From contig NC_081415.1 in assembly GCF_030272615.1 (NCBI RefSeq), positions 623,161,740 to 623,225,739 on the forward strand: a DNA stretch of 64,000 nucleotides, read 5' to 3'. The notes under the pieces were generated by a model. The model was given only the letters and a program-made list of their open reading frames with translations, had not been told where the DNA came from and did not search any database. Position 1 is the first letter of the stretch. Every line of letters begins with the position of its first letter. Below, piece by piece: positions 34,913 through 46,750 of this stretch. A program made the position numbers and the translations under genes. The stretch comes from Cryptomeria japonica. Lineage: Eukaryota > Streptophyta > Pinopsida > Cupressales > Cupressaceae.

Positions 34913-36540
34913 ATTTCTTTTTATTAAGGATAAAAAAGGTTTTGAGGGGACTTGAAAACCCTTACAATAGGTTTCGAAGGGACTTGAAATTGAAAATAAA
35001 CAACTACCAAAATACACATCAAGGATAAACAACAACCCAAACTTAGCCTAGAAACAGAGAAATAATAATGTACCTAGCTGAAAAGGAAGAAGGACAAATC
35101 CTTTCACTAGCACAATGGTTTTATCAAGGCTCCCTTAACCTTCATCAGATACCAAGGGTTTTTCTAGGCACCCATATCCTGAACATTGAGATGGATCAAA
35201 GATCTGGAAGGCATAAGTTCCAAAATCTTGCTAATAAATATACAATCACAATATGGGACCAAAGGGTTTTGAAAGGCTTCAATAAGAAGGGTTTTCCTAG
35301 GCTCCCATAACCTATAAAAGAAAATTTGGGCCACAACAGCCCCAAAGCCATATCCTAACCAAAAACAAACACTCTCCAGACAAGGCCCTTGAAAACTATT
35401 AGCATCCAGCCTATCCCTAATAAAAGCAACAAACTAAGGGTTTTTCTAGACTCCCTAAACCATAAAATTGAGTTTTATAGGGCCCCCACAACTAGAAACA
35501 ATGGGTTTTTGAAAGGCTCCCATAACCTTGAATTGGAATAAACCAGAGCCAAATACCCTCCAAAATCAGCACCTCAATAGGTGATAAAAAGAGAGAAAAC
35601 AAATAAAAGACAAATCTCTATTCCCATGTAACGAAGAAATAGGGCACCATCAGCCATCCTAAGCAAAACTAAGAAAAACATACTCTCTCCACCTCAATAG
35701 GATAAGAAGGAGAAAAATCCATTGAAAATCCCATCTCAATCCCTCGAGAACCAAGAGATAGCACACCATTCGCTCCCCGACAACATTTCCTAGCATCAAC
35801 AACAACAAACATGTTTTCCTCAATATGAGATAAGTCATCTCCAGCATCATCTATGTTCACCTCTAAAGAAGATAGAGCCACCTCTATAGGAATAACTAGA
35901 GAAAACCAAAGATTCTGAGGGAGAAGCCAAAAAATAGAGAGGAAGCCAACAAAAGGGCCAAAAAAAGATAGAAACATTCAAAATAGCCCACAGAGAAAGG
36001 ATATCAGACAACATCAAGGGGCCAAGCCACACAACCAACCCTACAAGTAGAAAAAAATGCAATAAGGAGATAAAATTAGAAAAAGGCAAGAAGGAATGAC
36101 ATCCTCCTTGAAAAGATCAGAAGATTTGGAGAAAAGACCAAAATTTGCAATCTCTCAAAAAAAAACCTCAAGGATGGCCTCTGAAACAAAAGATACACCT
36201 CCATCCAACCCTATCACCATCTAAAAAAGGAATAGGATCACCACAAAAGATAGGCCCAAAGAGGCATCAAAGATCCCAACAGGGGTCCCCATCAAAACAA
36301 CGCTTCCACAAAACATACAACCTAGAGCATAGGTAGCCCAAACCCAGAAAAGATCCACAATAGCAGTGAAGAAAGCATGCCAAGCCTTAAAAAAAAAGAC
36401 ACCACAAAAGAAATGTTAAATCCAAGACCAAAGGGGAGAACATCAAAAACCTCTATAGAACCCACAAGAGAAAGTACCAAAGCCAGTGGCCAAACAAAAG
36501 GGAGGGGCTTCTGGACCACCCCCAACATAATATAGGCACC
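34913..36540. repeat. Non-coding region with dispersed copies of a GGGTTTT...AGGCTCCCATAACC motif
   Basis: The motif, with variation, occurs at about 35117, 35157, 35264, 35290, 35429 and 35503. Clear examples are GGGTTTTCCTAGGCTCCCAT and GGGTTTTTGAAAGGCTCCCA. Spacing is irregular, from about 25 to 140 bp. The remainder to 36540 has only short minus-strand hydrophobic frames that look like shadows of purine-rich DNA. Confidence 0.6.
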
Positions 36541-37715
36541 TATTGGCATTCCATGTAGATTGCATTAATGTAGTATAAGTGTTGTCAATGATGTCAATTG
36601 TAACCAGTAATGGAGTTGTATTGCATCTGGTAGTGATGTGATAATGCAACCGGTAGTTGAGTAGTAAAGGAAACTGGTATTACTATTGTAGTAGTGAGAT
36701 CAACCGATAACCCTTACCTATTGATATGCCAAACCCTAACTGATGGAGCTTGGTAAATCAGTTGTGTTGATCTATGATCAAATGAAGATCGAAGATGATT
36801 ATGCCATGTATGCATTATGCACATGATGAGTTTTAAACTAGTTTTAAGTGCATAGAGATAACTATTTTATCTTGGGAATGAGCGAGTACATTGCATGAAG
36901 TGGAAACTGCATGATGAGTTACAGGGTTCGATGAGCGGTGATCAAGGAGCGGTTGAAGTTGTATAGGATAATGTGCAGATGATTGCTCTGTAATCCAATG
37001 ATCATGTTTGAACTGATTTGTTTGTAATCTCTATGAGATCTTAGGTTTTGTGATGTATTACTGACCTATTGTTTTGCTTATAAGGTTGATGAGTTGTTTT
37101 GTATCAGTGTTGGAAATTTTGGTGAAGTATCAGTGAGATTGATTGCCAAACCAGAAGGAGCATCTGCATAATCTTTGAAGGTAGATAGGAGCATGAATAG
37201 GATCTATTCTTAACGGGACATTCATTGTAAAGATTCTGACAAGGCTTGGCTCCTAAAAGGGTGAAAGTCAGAAGAGTTCAAAATATTTGTGGGTATTCAT
37301 CCCCACCATGATTTTTCCCATTTGGGTGTCCACGTCAAAAATCATTGTGTCAGGTGGTGAATGGTTTTTGTGTATGTTTTGATATGGTTAATTTGTTTAA
37401 ATGGTAAAGCCACTTAGATGTGTTAAGATGATTGAAAGTGATCTAAAATGAGGTATTACTTATGTTAAGTAGTGTGGTTGAAGATTTTATTAAAAGGTAT
37501 ATAGTTTCAGATCCGTTACACTATTATTTTGGTATTCCAGTCAACCGATAAACTTGACAGTGCAGTTTATTGTTCAGTGTTTAAACCAGTTAGTTCAGTG
37601 ATTGATTTATGAGTTGGGATTAAGTTTGGTGAAAGTTTAGCTTGTTTTCTATCTACTGATTCATGCCCCCCCTCTTAGTAGTTGTTAGGATCATTATTAA
37701 TTCATCATATCATCA
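36541..37715 (+). repeat. 5' LTR of the outer Copia, with an internal deletion
   Basis: It starts TATTGGCATTCCATGTAGAT, where the 3' LTR has TGTTGGCATT (one change in the terminal TG). It ends CATCATATCATCA, two bases before the primer site. At 1175 bp it is about 246 bp shorter than the 3' LTR. The missing part lies between two GGATCT words present in the 3' LTR. Confidence 0.9.
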
Positions 37716-37717
37716 AT

Positions 37718-37730
37718 TGGTATCAAAGTG
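37718..37730 (+). other. Primer-binding site, initiator Met tRNA type
   Basis: TGGTATCAAAGTG lies two bases after the LTR end. The canonical plant Copia site is TGGTATCAGAGC, complementary to the 3' end of initiator Met tRNA; here one G is A and the last C is diverged. Confidence 0.85.
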
Positions 37731-37785
37731 TTTCAGGTCCTCTACTGTCTAAGCCTAACAACTTGAGGTAAAGATCTAGGAGAAC

Positions 37786-38805
37786 ATGATGAAGAAAGAA
37801 GGTCAAAAGTTAAATAGGGGAGACTACAAGATCTGGAGTGATAGGATGAAAATTTATATTTAGAGTCTAGGAAGCCAATATTGGGAACATGTGGTTACTA
37901 AATATAACTTTCCTAGTGGGATTTTGTCTGATGATCAAAAGAAGGAGCAACAAGAGAATAATCAAGCATTGGAGGCCATTATCAGTTCCTTGTCCGATTC
38001 AGAGTATGTTGATGTCCATGGATTGGAGACTGCTTATAAAGTGTGGAAGAAACTTGAGGATATCTATAGCGGTTATGAGAATGTGAAGATTTCCAAAGAG
38101 GAGAGTCTGAGGGGTAAATTTGATGACATGCGGATGGTTGAAGGTGAGAATATTCAATAGTATGGTCAGAGGATCAAGGAGATAGGTTGTTAGATAAAAA
38201 GTGCCGATGGTATAGTGAAAGATACCATAGTGGTGAGGAAGGTGTTGAGAACCCTTCTACCAATCTACGCTATCCGAGTTGCATCCATTCAGGAAGTCAA
38301 GTCTATTGATAAATCCAAGGTAACTCTTGACTCCATCATTGGTAAACTGATTGCTTTTGAATTAAATGGTTATGACGGAGGTATTCATAAATCAGAGTCT
38401 GCATTTAGAGCTTCAGTTTATAACCTACTGGTAAGGAAAAGCAGAGAAGCCAGTTACAGTCATGAGTCTAGATCCAGTAGAGAACTTGATGAGGAAGACA
38501 GTTTGGTAGAGCTTGAAGAATTGTTGGCCAAGTGGTTACCCAGAGGTACTGGTAAGTACAGAGGTAAATTACCGTTGAAGTGTTTTGCATGTAACCGGAT
38601 TGGACATATTGCTGCTAATTGTCCAAATGGAGCTAATGAGAAGAAACGTGAGAAGTATAAGAAGTACAAAGGCAAAGGTAAAATTGATTGCCTCATTCTA
38701 GTTAATGGAGGAATCACAGATGAGGAGATTGTCTTTGTTTCCATTAAAGAGGAGACATCAGATCAGAAGGCATTAGTCTCTCACATGGATAGTTCTGATG
38801 AGTAG
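37786..38805 (+). pseudogene. Outer Copia gag and start of pol
   Basis: From the ATG at 37786 one frame reads MMKKEGQKLNRGDYKIWSDR, a stop at 37861, YWEHVVTKYNFPSG, VWKKLEDIYSGYENVK (UBN2-type capsid region), stops near 38158 and 38192, and TIVVRKVLRTLLPIYAIRVA. The zinc knuckle CFACNRIGHIAANC follows at about 38581 (CX2CX4HX4C intact). A Lys-rich tail follows and then IIDTGCSHHMTDDW, the protease active site, just past the stop at 38803. In an intact element this is one gag-pol polyprotein. Confidence 0.92.
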
Positions 38806-41800
38806 ATTATAGACACTGGTTGTTCACACCACATGACCGATGACTGGAGTAAATTTATTACTTTGAAGAAATTTGATGGAGGTTTGTGAGATTTGGAAAT
38901 GACTCACCCTGCATGGTAAAAGGAAAGGGAATCATTTCTCTTAATGGAAAGAGCGGTGTAGATGATGTCTACTGGGTTGAAGGATTGACACACAATCTTT
39001 TGAGTGTTGCTCAACTCAATGACAAAGGATATCTAATGGAATTCAAGAATGGGATGTGCAAAATCTATGGAAGAAAAGGTGAACTGATTGCAACTAACAA
39101 ATAGACAAAAGATAACTTGTTTCACCTAAATTCTAAAGTCAATAATTGTTCAATTACTAAGATAGAAGATAGTTGGCTTTGCATCAGAGGTTTAGTCATT
39201 TAAATTTTGATAACATTGTGAAAGCCAATAAGTCTAAATTGGTAAGAGGTTTGCCTCAATTGGACAAACCAGTTAATTCTCTACTTAAGGAATATCAGTT
39301 AGGGAAGATGGCATCCTCAAATTTAAGAGCAAATCTTTTTCAGTAGAATGTTTGCTAGATTTGGTTCATACAGACCTCTGTGGACCAATAAGGACTAGGA
39401 GTATTCAAGGTGGTCGGTATTTTATGATCTTCACTTATGATTGCTCAAGAATGATGTGGGTCATACTCTTGAAGGACAAAACAAAAGCATTTATCAAGTT
39501 TAAGGCATTTAGGGCCTTAGTTGAAAAGGAAAGTGGTAACAAGATAAAGTGCCTCAGAATTGATCAAGGTGGTGAATTTACTTCTGAGGATTTTTCTAGA
39601 TACTATGAAGACAATGGAATTAAGAGGCAACTTTATACACCTAGGACACCACAATAGAATGGTATTGCAGAGAGGAACAACCAGTCAGTTGTTGAAGTTG
39701 CTAGAACTATGATAATAGGAGGCATTGCCAAGACTTTCTGGAGAGAAGCTGTCAGCACAACTATCTACACAATGAACCAGATATTAGTTAAAAGAGGTAA
39801 GGATAAAACTCCTTATGAATAATGGTATGGTAGATCACCTAATGTCAATTACTTTATGTTTTTTGGCAGTAAATATTTTATCAAGAGAGGTGACTATGTT
39901 GGTAAGTTTGATTCTAAGAATGATGAAGGCATATTTATTGGTTACTCCACCAAGAGAAAAGCCTACAAATGTTACAACAACTGAACACAAATGAACATTG
40001 AAAGTGCTAATGTCTGAGTGGATGAGTGTCCTAAAGATATAGGAGAAAATGGTGAGGAGGAGAAGGAAGATGAACCTTACATTCTGATTTTGGAGCCAAA
40101 ACCGGTGAATCCAAAAGTTGGTGAAATGAATGCTATAGTACCAGTTCAACCAAAATAGGTAGATTCTTTAGAAGATGAAGATATTAAGGAAGAAGAACCT
40201 GAAAAGCCCGATCATGTTATTCCAAGGTATGTTAGACTCAATCATAATCCTAATCAGATTATTGGAGATAAATATGCTAGAGTGTTAACCAGAAGAGGAA
40301 TAAGAGAATTTTTGTATGATCTCCACTACTAAGCCCAGAACAACAAAGGAAGCTTTTGGATATGATCACTGGATCAAAGCTATGGAAGAAGAGCTTGACT
40401 AGATTAAGAAGAAAAATACTTGGACCCTAGTACCTAGACCAGTGAACAAAAATGTAATAGGTACTAAATGGGTATTCAAAAATAAACTAAATGAAGATGG
40501 AGTAGTAGTCAGAAACAAAGCCAAACTGGTATGCAAAGGCTATGCACAAGAAGAAAGAGAATACTATGGTGATACATTTGCACCAGTTGCTAGATTAGAA
40601 GGTGTTAGGACTCTACTTGCATTTGCAACATATAGAAAATTTCAAGTATATCAGATGGATGTGAAGTCAACATTTCTAAATGAAATACAGGAAGAGGAAG
40701 TCTACATTGAACAACCAGATGGTTATGCTTTGACTGATGCAAAGGATATTGTGTGCACACTACACAAGGCACTATATGAACTAAAGAAAGCACCAAGAGA
40801 ATGGTATGAAATACTACATTCACACTTGGTGAAGACAAGCTTTCAGAGAACTAGTGAAGACGACAATATATATCTCAAGACTGAAAGAGATAACATATTG
40901 GTTAGTGAGGTGTTTGTGGATGATATTATTTTTGGAGGAAATGTTGACATGAGTGATGACTTTGAAAATAAGATGAAAAGTGAATTCGAGATGTCTCTAG
41001 TAGGAGAAATAAAATTCTTTATATGTTTGCAAATTACACAAATGAAGAATGGTATCTTTATCACATAGTCCAAATATGTGAGACTGGTATTGAAGGCATT
41101 TGGAAAGGGAGAATATAAACCAGTTAGGACACCAATGGTTACAAGATATAAACTGTCTAAGGAGGATGATTTTGCATCCGTTGACGAAAAGAAGTACATG
41201 TTTATGATAGGGAAACTCTATTATGTTGTTCATAGCAGAGCGGATATTTCTCATGTAGTTGGATTAGTTGCCATATTTCAGAAGAACCCAAAGGAAACAT
41301 ACATGGTAGCAACTAAAAGGATATTCAGATATTTGAAAGGTACTATTGATTATGGATTATGGTATCCATATGCAGTTAATTTTGATTTGAAAGTCTTTAC
41401 AGATATAGTCTAGGTAGGAAATGTTGATGACAAAAAGAGTACAACTGGAGGTGCATTCTTTCTTGGAGGAAGGTTTGTCTCTTGGAGAAGTAAGAAGAAA
41501 AGTTGTATATCACAGTCAACTGCTGAAGTTGAATATGTTGTAGCGTATATGAATTGTACCTAGACAATCTAGATGAAACACATTCTGGAAAGTTTCAAGT
41601 TGAAGATTACAAAACCAGTAAGGATTTTCTGTGATATAACACCAATGCAATAAATATTTCAAAGAAACCAAGGTTGCATGCTAGAACCAAACATATAGAG
41701 CTGAAATATTATTTCTTGATAAAGAAAGTGCAGAGTAAAGATGTGTTACTAGAGCATGTATCTACTAAGGAACACCTAGTAGATATCTTTACTAAACCTC

Positions 41801-41868
41801 TGCCTAAGGCTACTTTTGAGTATCTTAGAGGTCAGCTAGGAGTTGTGCCGCTACATGAGATCAATTAA
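38806..41868 (+). pseudogene. Outer Copia pol: protease, integrase, reverse transcriptase, RNase H
   Basis: Protease DTGCSHHMT (38811). GVDDVYWVEGLTHNLLSVAQ (38955). Integrase core HTDLCGPIRTRSIQ (39367), RIDQGGEF (39558) and NGIAERNNQSVVE (39658), keeping the catalytic Asp, Asp and Glu. RT IGTKWVFKNKLNEDGVVVRN (40454), LVCKGYAQEE, MDVKSTFLNEIQEEEVYIEQ (40656), YELKKAPREWY (LKQ changed to LKK) and FVDDIIFGG (40909). RNase H with GAFFLGGRFVSW (41450), ARTKHIELKYYF (41680) and IFTKPLPKATFEYLRGQLGV, ending at the stop after HEIN (41868). At least four frame changes and a dozen stops. Closely related to the 26.6-kb copy. Confidence 0.93.
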
Positions 41869-42028
41869 GTAGTTGTGGAAGACATCAGTCTTGGAGCTTA
41901 TTGAAGATCTTGAAGCAAGATTGTTGTTGAGTGGAACTATTCTACAGGGGGACCAACAAGTTGTAGATCATTGTTGCAGAATAGTGAAGTATGATACTGT
42001 ATGTTTTACTTTCACTTTGGCATTGTTG

Positions 42029-42043
42029 TCAAAGGGGGAGAAG
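42029..42043 (+). other. First polypurine tract of the outer Copia, at the nested insertion point
   Basis: TCAAAGGGGGAGAAG is the same tract found at 46926 and 47174 before LTR starts (AAAGGGGGAGATTG). Its last five bases AGAAG are the target duplicated by the nested element. Confidence 0.85.
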
Positions 42044-42524
42044 TGTGAGATTTTTCCAAGATCAAGAGCTCAATGAAATGTACAAAATAGAGAGACAAAA
42101 TATAGGACAAGAATAAACTATATTCTCATCAATAAATAGATGATCAATAGTTGTTACATATAATGAATATGAGCCTACTTATATAGGCAAGGAAATATGG
42201 ATATGTGAGCACAAAAACATTACATGTGGCTCAATAAGAAATAAGGGTAGGTAGGAAATAGGTGTGGTAGGTAGGAGAAACTATAATATATTCCACATGA
42301 GGTGGATCACCCACTGAAGGTGGAATTATTACTCCACAATAAGTGGATATGATAAAGTAGTAACAATATCACACCATAAAAGGTATAAATTCTCCTACAC
42401 ATACTATCCCAATGTGGCACAAACACCCAAGTGTCTCATACCCAAACTACTATGAAATGCATTTCCTAAGTAAACTTAAGTAAGGTGTAATAATATCCAA
42501 CATGAATAACTATTTACACCAACA
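42044..42524 (-). repeat. 3' LTR of the nested Copia
   Basis: On the minus strand it starts TGTTGGTGTAAATAGTTATT and ends AATCTCACA. The plus-strand left edge TGTGAGATTTTTCC pairs with TGTGATATTTTGC at the other LTR. A polypurine tract abuts it. Confidence 0.95.
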
Positions 42525-42533
42525 CCCCCCTTA
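42525..42533 (-). other. Polypurine tract of the nested Copia
   Basis: TAAGGGGGG on the minus strand ends directly at the TGTTGG start of the 3' LTR, the expected plus-strand DNA primer. Confidence 0.9.
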
Positions 42534-43138
42534 AGTGCAACTTAGGGGAATGCACTTAAGTCTATAATGCAACTAAGCAATGAAAGATGGGTCCCGACTA
42601 CTAGGCCATGTTAGGTACCCATGTACAAATGCAAATGCATGCAAACCAATGCAATGAAATCTGTCACAAAGTGGGGAAAGAGAGAAAAAACCAATGGGAA
42701 AAAACCCTCTCCCAAAAGAGAGATGAAAACTATACAAGAGAAATCTCATAGAAGTATGTGAGGAACAAAACCCCATGTTAGGAAAAATTCCCCCCTTAAT
42801 GTAGAATCTTCACCAATGATAGAAGCTCGATGATGTATGAAGAAAATGCTCCATGAACTTCGAACAACATTCCTCCTCTTAGGAAGGAACAAAACCAAAG
42901 GTGTATCCATGAATTCTCCCTAATCGTGAAGGGAAGATGTATGAACAAAACTCATGATGAATGAAGTCTCTGAAAACTGCTCAAGTGTCCCCATGTCGAA
43001 GATAAAAGATGCCCCCTTCAAAGGTGGTAAATTGCTCCACACTGCTAAAAAAAACACTCCAAGATCTAGTGGAGATGAAAGTAGAAGAAGTCTCAAAGAC
43101 TCACATGTCTCCTCAAAGGATAAAGAGACCTCCTCCAA

Positions 43139-43513
43139 CTATTGTACATAATAATCCATAATCATATCAACCTTGAAAGAATGATCATGTAGAGAATGAA
43201 CAAGAGGGTCAAAGTGTTCCCTCGCAACAATCAAAGAAGGATCATTTTCATCAAAGAAAAGATGAATGTGATCAATGATGTCTCCCAAATCTGCAATGTA
43301 GGATTCAACAAACAAACCTACAATGTTTGTCAAGTAATCATCCCATGAAACTGAAGCTGGAAGACATGAAATATCTTGCTGCACTGAATCACATGAACGA
43401 AAAACTATCGCACTATCCACATCATCAGGTGCAATAGGTGATGTGATATCAATAGGAGGAGATGAAACACAAGGCTCAAGAATGGGGTCACATGTGAGAA
43501 TCCCCAAGTTCAA
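43139..43513 (-). CDS. Unknown ORF in place of integrase/RT in the nested Copia
   Basis: A 124-codon frame immediately follows and slightly overlaps the protease frame. It starts MNLGILTCDPILEPCVSSPP and continues with an acidic, hydrophobic-patterned sequence including DDYLTNIVGLFVESYIADLG and FFDENDPSLIVAREHFDPLV. No integrase (HHCC or DDE) or RT motif is present and I do not recognise a family. It could be a divergent C-terminal extension, a captured host fragment, or chance coding in non-coding DNA. An uninterrupted frame in an element full of stops makes it worth noting. Confidence 0.4.
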   Translation of the reverse strand: MNLGILTCDPILEPCVSSPPIDITSPIAPDDVDSAIVFRSCDSVQQDISCLPASVSWDDYLTNIVGLFVESYIADLGDIIDHIHLFFDENDPSLIVAREHFDPLVHSLHDHSFKVDMIMDYYVQ

Positions 43514-44947
43514 GTACCCAAAGATCTCCTCAAAATATGAACCATCACAAGAAGTATGATATCATGTGTAGAATCATCATATGTGAAATCATCATCACCA
43601 ACAAAATCTGAAAATGAGTATAATTGAGATGCATGATCAACCACCCTAGTCACAATGATAGCTCTAGTCTCCAAGTCTCTAATGAAAACTGACTCAAGTG
43701 TGAACACAATTCTCTTAGTTGTGTCATGTGTGATTTGATAGATGGAAAGGAGATTATTTGTTAAGTGGGGCACACACAACACATCATTGAAGGAGTTATC
43801 CCCAATAGCAATAGATCCTTTCCCAATCACGTCCATGTATGTATGATTTCCCATCAAAATCTGCGGCATGGTGCAAGTGTCAAATGAAGAGAACACAGAC
43901 TGCGAAGATGCCATATGATGAGAAGCCCCTGAATCTAGAACCCATCTCCCTGAATCATGAATTGTAGTAGCACAAAGAGATTTTCCTTTTCTTGTCCCAA
44001 AAGAGCGAGTCTTCCCACTTGTAGAAGCCATGAATGCTTGCCCTTTTCCTTTTGAATGTGAGGAAGTGGAAGTTGATGATGTGTGTGAGCTCATAAATAT
44101 TCTTAGAATGGAAATGACACTCATGACTAAAATTTTTACAATAGGTACAAGTAGGTCTCTCCCTCTTTGGTGAATTGTCCCTCTTGGAAGAGGATGAATC
44201 TCCTTGTTGTGGAGAAGGTGATGCTTTGTCCTTAGGATTTGATTGCAATTTCTTCTTGTTTGAGTTGTCCTTTCCTTGATTTTATTTATTCCCTTCATTG
44301 GCCACTAATGCTTAAGACTTAGAAGCCTTAAGAATGCCCATGCTTATCAACTTAGTTTGTTTCATCATCAACTTTTCAGCGAAAGCATCAAATGTAGGTA
44401 TTATGTAGCTTGAACCCATTGTCATCCTATGGGTTGGAAACTAGAAACAAATGCTGCATATTCTTGTGGAAGCTTTCCCATTAAATTGAAGATCAATTGA
44501 GTATCCTTCTTACCAATGCCACAATCCTTGAGTTGTGCCCTCAACTCTTTTTCCTTAGTGAAATAATCTTGTATAGTATCAAAGTTCATCAACTTGACCA
44601 CACAAGTCTTGAAACTTTTTCCAAGCATCCTTGATTAGAGTACATTTCTCAATATGAAAAATGAGATCCTTTGATACATAATTTCTTAAGGTACTAATTG
44701 CCATGATATTTTTAGTGAGCCAATCCAAGTGACCAACTGGATCAACCTTAGGATCAGTAGGAGCAACAATAGTTCCATCAATGTAATGAGTTAGTCCTTT
44801 TTCAATAAGTTTACTCCATGCATCAATTTTCCAAGTAGCATAATTAAGAGGAGTTAAGAGAGAAAACTCAGAACAACCCATGGCAAAAATAAGTAAGGAA
44901 CACAAGAGAACAAAATCACAATAGACACCCCCCCCAAATTCAATCAA
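43514..44947 (-). pseudogene. Nested Copia gag and aspartic protease
   Basis: Gag begins MGCSEFSLLTPLNYATWKID at 44882 (NYATWK is the conserved capsid start) and includes HLDWLTKNIMAISTLRNYVS and DAWKKFQDLCGQVDEL. A frameshift near 44585 leads to FDTIQDYFTKEKELRAQLKD and LIFNLMGKLPQEYAAFVSSF. The knuckle CTYCKNFSHECHFH (about 44150) looks CCHH-like rather than the usual CCHC. The protease has RWVLDSGASHHMASSQSVFS (about 43945), VIGKGSIAIGD and VLCVPHLTNNLLSI, all typical of Copia. It runs to about 43620. Further frame changes occur near 44290 and between gag and protease. Confidence 0.88.
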
Positions 44948-46252
44948 TCAATGTACCCCCCAAAAATGATGATTTTGGCACTTTATATGTAGTGCATGTA
45001 CAACAGGCCACTTGCAAACAATGGCAAGGTGGAATTCTAATTTTATTTTACAACTCCCCCAATAGGCTAATAACTACAAATCAAAAGACCAACAAGATAT
45101 ATCTATGCAATACAAGTGCCAAATTGGCTAAAAACACCATATGCTGAAAGTACAATTTCTACCCAAAATCATTGCAAACTGATAGCATATTATGAGAGTA
45201 GACAAAAATTATGCACTTTCAAAAAAAAAGGCACCTGAAAAGGAGTTTGTATGAGTCCAAATGGAGTCCTGGAAGTTGAAGAAATGAGGATTAGATAGGT
45301 AGAGTCAACAAAAAACTGATATTTCTGAAAAATATGTACATCAAAATTATAAAATAATGCCACCACAAGAAAGTATAGGAAATTATAGCTCATTTCAAAA
45401 AAAAAGGCACCAAAAAAGGAGTAAAAATGAGCAAGATATGGCCATTTGAATTTGAACTACAAAATCAAAAAGCTCAATGAGAAGGGCTTGCAAATTTTTT
45501 TAAAAAATTGATGATGTCAGCAAACTGTGAGCCTAAATTTGATGGCCGTCTAGCCGTCGCAAAAAACTTCACCTCCCTGCCTGTGTGATGTCCGTACTTT
45601 ACAGATAGATGATGTGGAAAGTACAAATCAAATGACGTGTGTTGTTGACTGGACTGCTAAGGTGGCAAAAAAATGTACTACTAACTGTACAAATCGAGAC
45701 TATCTAGGTGGCAGGATGGAGCATGGGGTTGAGAACTACTGGAAAGGAGACTACCGGCAGGAGGGAGCCAGTGCCGACAACGACAGGGAGGTTAGTGTCG
45801 GGGGCAGCAGAAGGTTTGCGGTTGGTGCTAGCAGGAGGACTGCAGGGGCTGTCAGAAAGACGCGGGGCTGCTAGAAAGACGCGGGGGCCAACCGAGAGGA
45901 CTGTGGGGGCCGATCAAAGTAGAACGTAGGTCCACCGGGTGGGAGAACTAGTCACCGATGCCAGTAGTGAAGGTCGGCGACCATGGTACCCTACCGTACC
46001 GTACTGTCCAAATTGGGCAAAAAATTTGAAATCCATACCGTACTATCCAAAATGGGCAAAATTTTTCCTCGAAGCCTGAAATTTGACTTTCACCAAAATA
46101 GGCCAAATTTATACTCAAAATTCATGGAAATAGCCTCACAGACGTAATGGAAAGGTCGGATCTGGTCTAAGATGCCTCTAAAAGATGTTGCTCCTCAGAT
46201 CTGCCTCTTGACGTCGCAATAATGCCTCTCTAGGACGAATAAATGGCAATCT
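44948..46252 (-). other. Leader of the nested Copia (primer site to gag)
   Basis: About 1.3 kb without a plausible minus-strand gene. A GC-rich patch at about 45700-45960 contains a small duplication AGAAAGACGCGGGG. Plus-strand frames of 73-86 codons there are composition artefacts. Around 45180-45420 the AAAAAAAAGGCACC word is repeated, as is CCATACCGTACT near 46000. Confidence 0.6.
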
Positions 46253-46267
46253 AATGGCTCTGATACA
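46253..46267 (-). other. Primer-binding site of the nested Copia, initiator Met tRNA type
   Basis: The minus strand reads TTGTATCAGAGCCATT directly after the LTR end. The canonical form is TGGTATCAGAGCCAT, so only one base near the start differs. This fixes the element's orientation. Confidence 0.9.
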
Positions 46268-46268
46268 A

Positions 46269-46748
46269 TGTGATATTTTGCTAAGATCAAGAGCTCAATG
46301 AAATGTACAAAATAGAGAGACAAAATATCAGACAAGAATAAACTGTATTCTCATCAATAGATAGATGATCAATAGTTGTTACATACAATGAATATGAGCT
46401 TGCTTATATAGGCAAGGCAATATGGATATGTGAGAACACAAACATGACATGTGGCTCAATAAGAAATAATGGTAGGTACAAAATAGTTGTGGTAGGTAGG
46501 AGAAACAATAAAACATTCCACATGAGGTGGATCACCCACCGAAGGTGGAATTATCACTCCACAATAAGTGGACATGATAAAGTAGTAACAATATCACACC
46601 ATAAAAGGTGGAAATTCTCCTACACACACTATCTGAATGTGGCACAAACACTCAAGTTTCTCATACCCAAACTACTATGAAATGCATTTCCTAAGTTTAT
46701 TTATTATGGTGTAATAATATCCAACATTAATAATTATTTACACCAACA
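46269..46748 (-). repeat. 5' LTR of the nested Copia
   Basis: 480 bp, colinear with 42044-42524. The right plus-strand edge CACCAACA at 46748 is followed by the duplicated target AGAAG. Confidence 0.95.
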
Positions 46749-46750
46749 AG

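Larger units (their letters stand above)
42044..46748 (-). mobile_element. Nested non-autonomous Copia element (gag-protease only)
   Basis: It is bounded by LTRs of 481 bp (42044-42524) and 480 bp (46269-46748) and an exact 5-bp target duplication AGAAG at 42039-42043 and 46749-46753. On the minus strand the order is 5' LTR, Met-tRNA primer site, a 1.3-kb leader, gag (44947 to about 43960), protease (about 43920-43620), an unknown ORF (43513-43139), untranslated sequence, polypurine tract and 3' LTR. Integrase, RT and RNase H are absent, so it must have been mobilised by a relative; the 31.0-32.5 kb fragment shares its 3' region style. The two LTRs are about nine-tenths identical by eye. Confidence 0.95.

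Noticed and set aside
45614-45929. GC-rich plus-strand frames of 73-86 codons
   Set aside because: They lie antisense in the leader of the nested Copia. Low stop density is explained by local GC richness.
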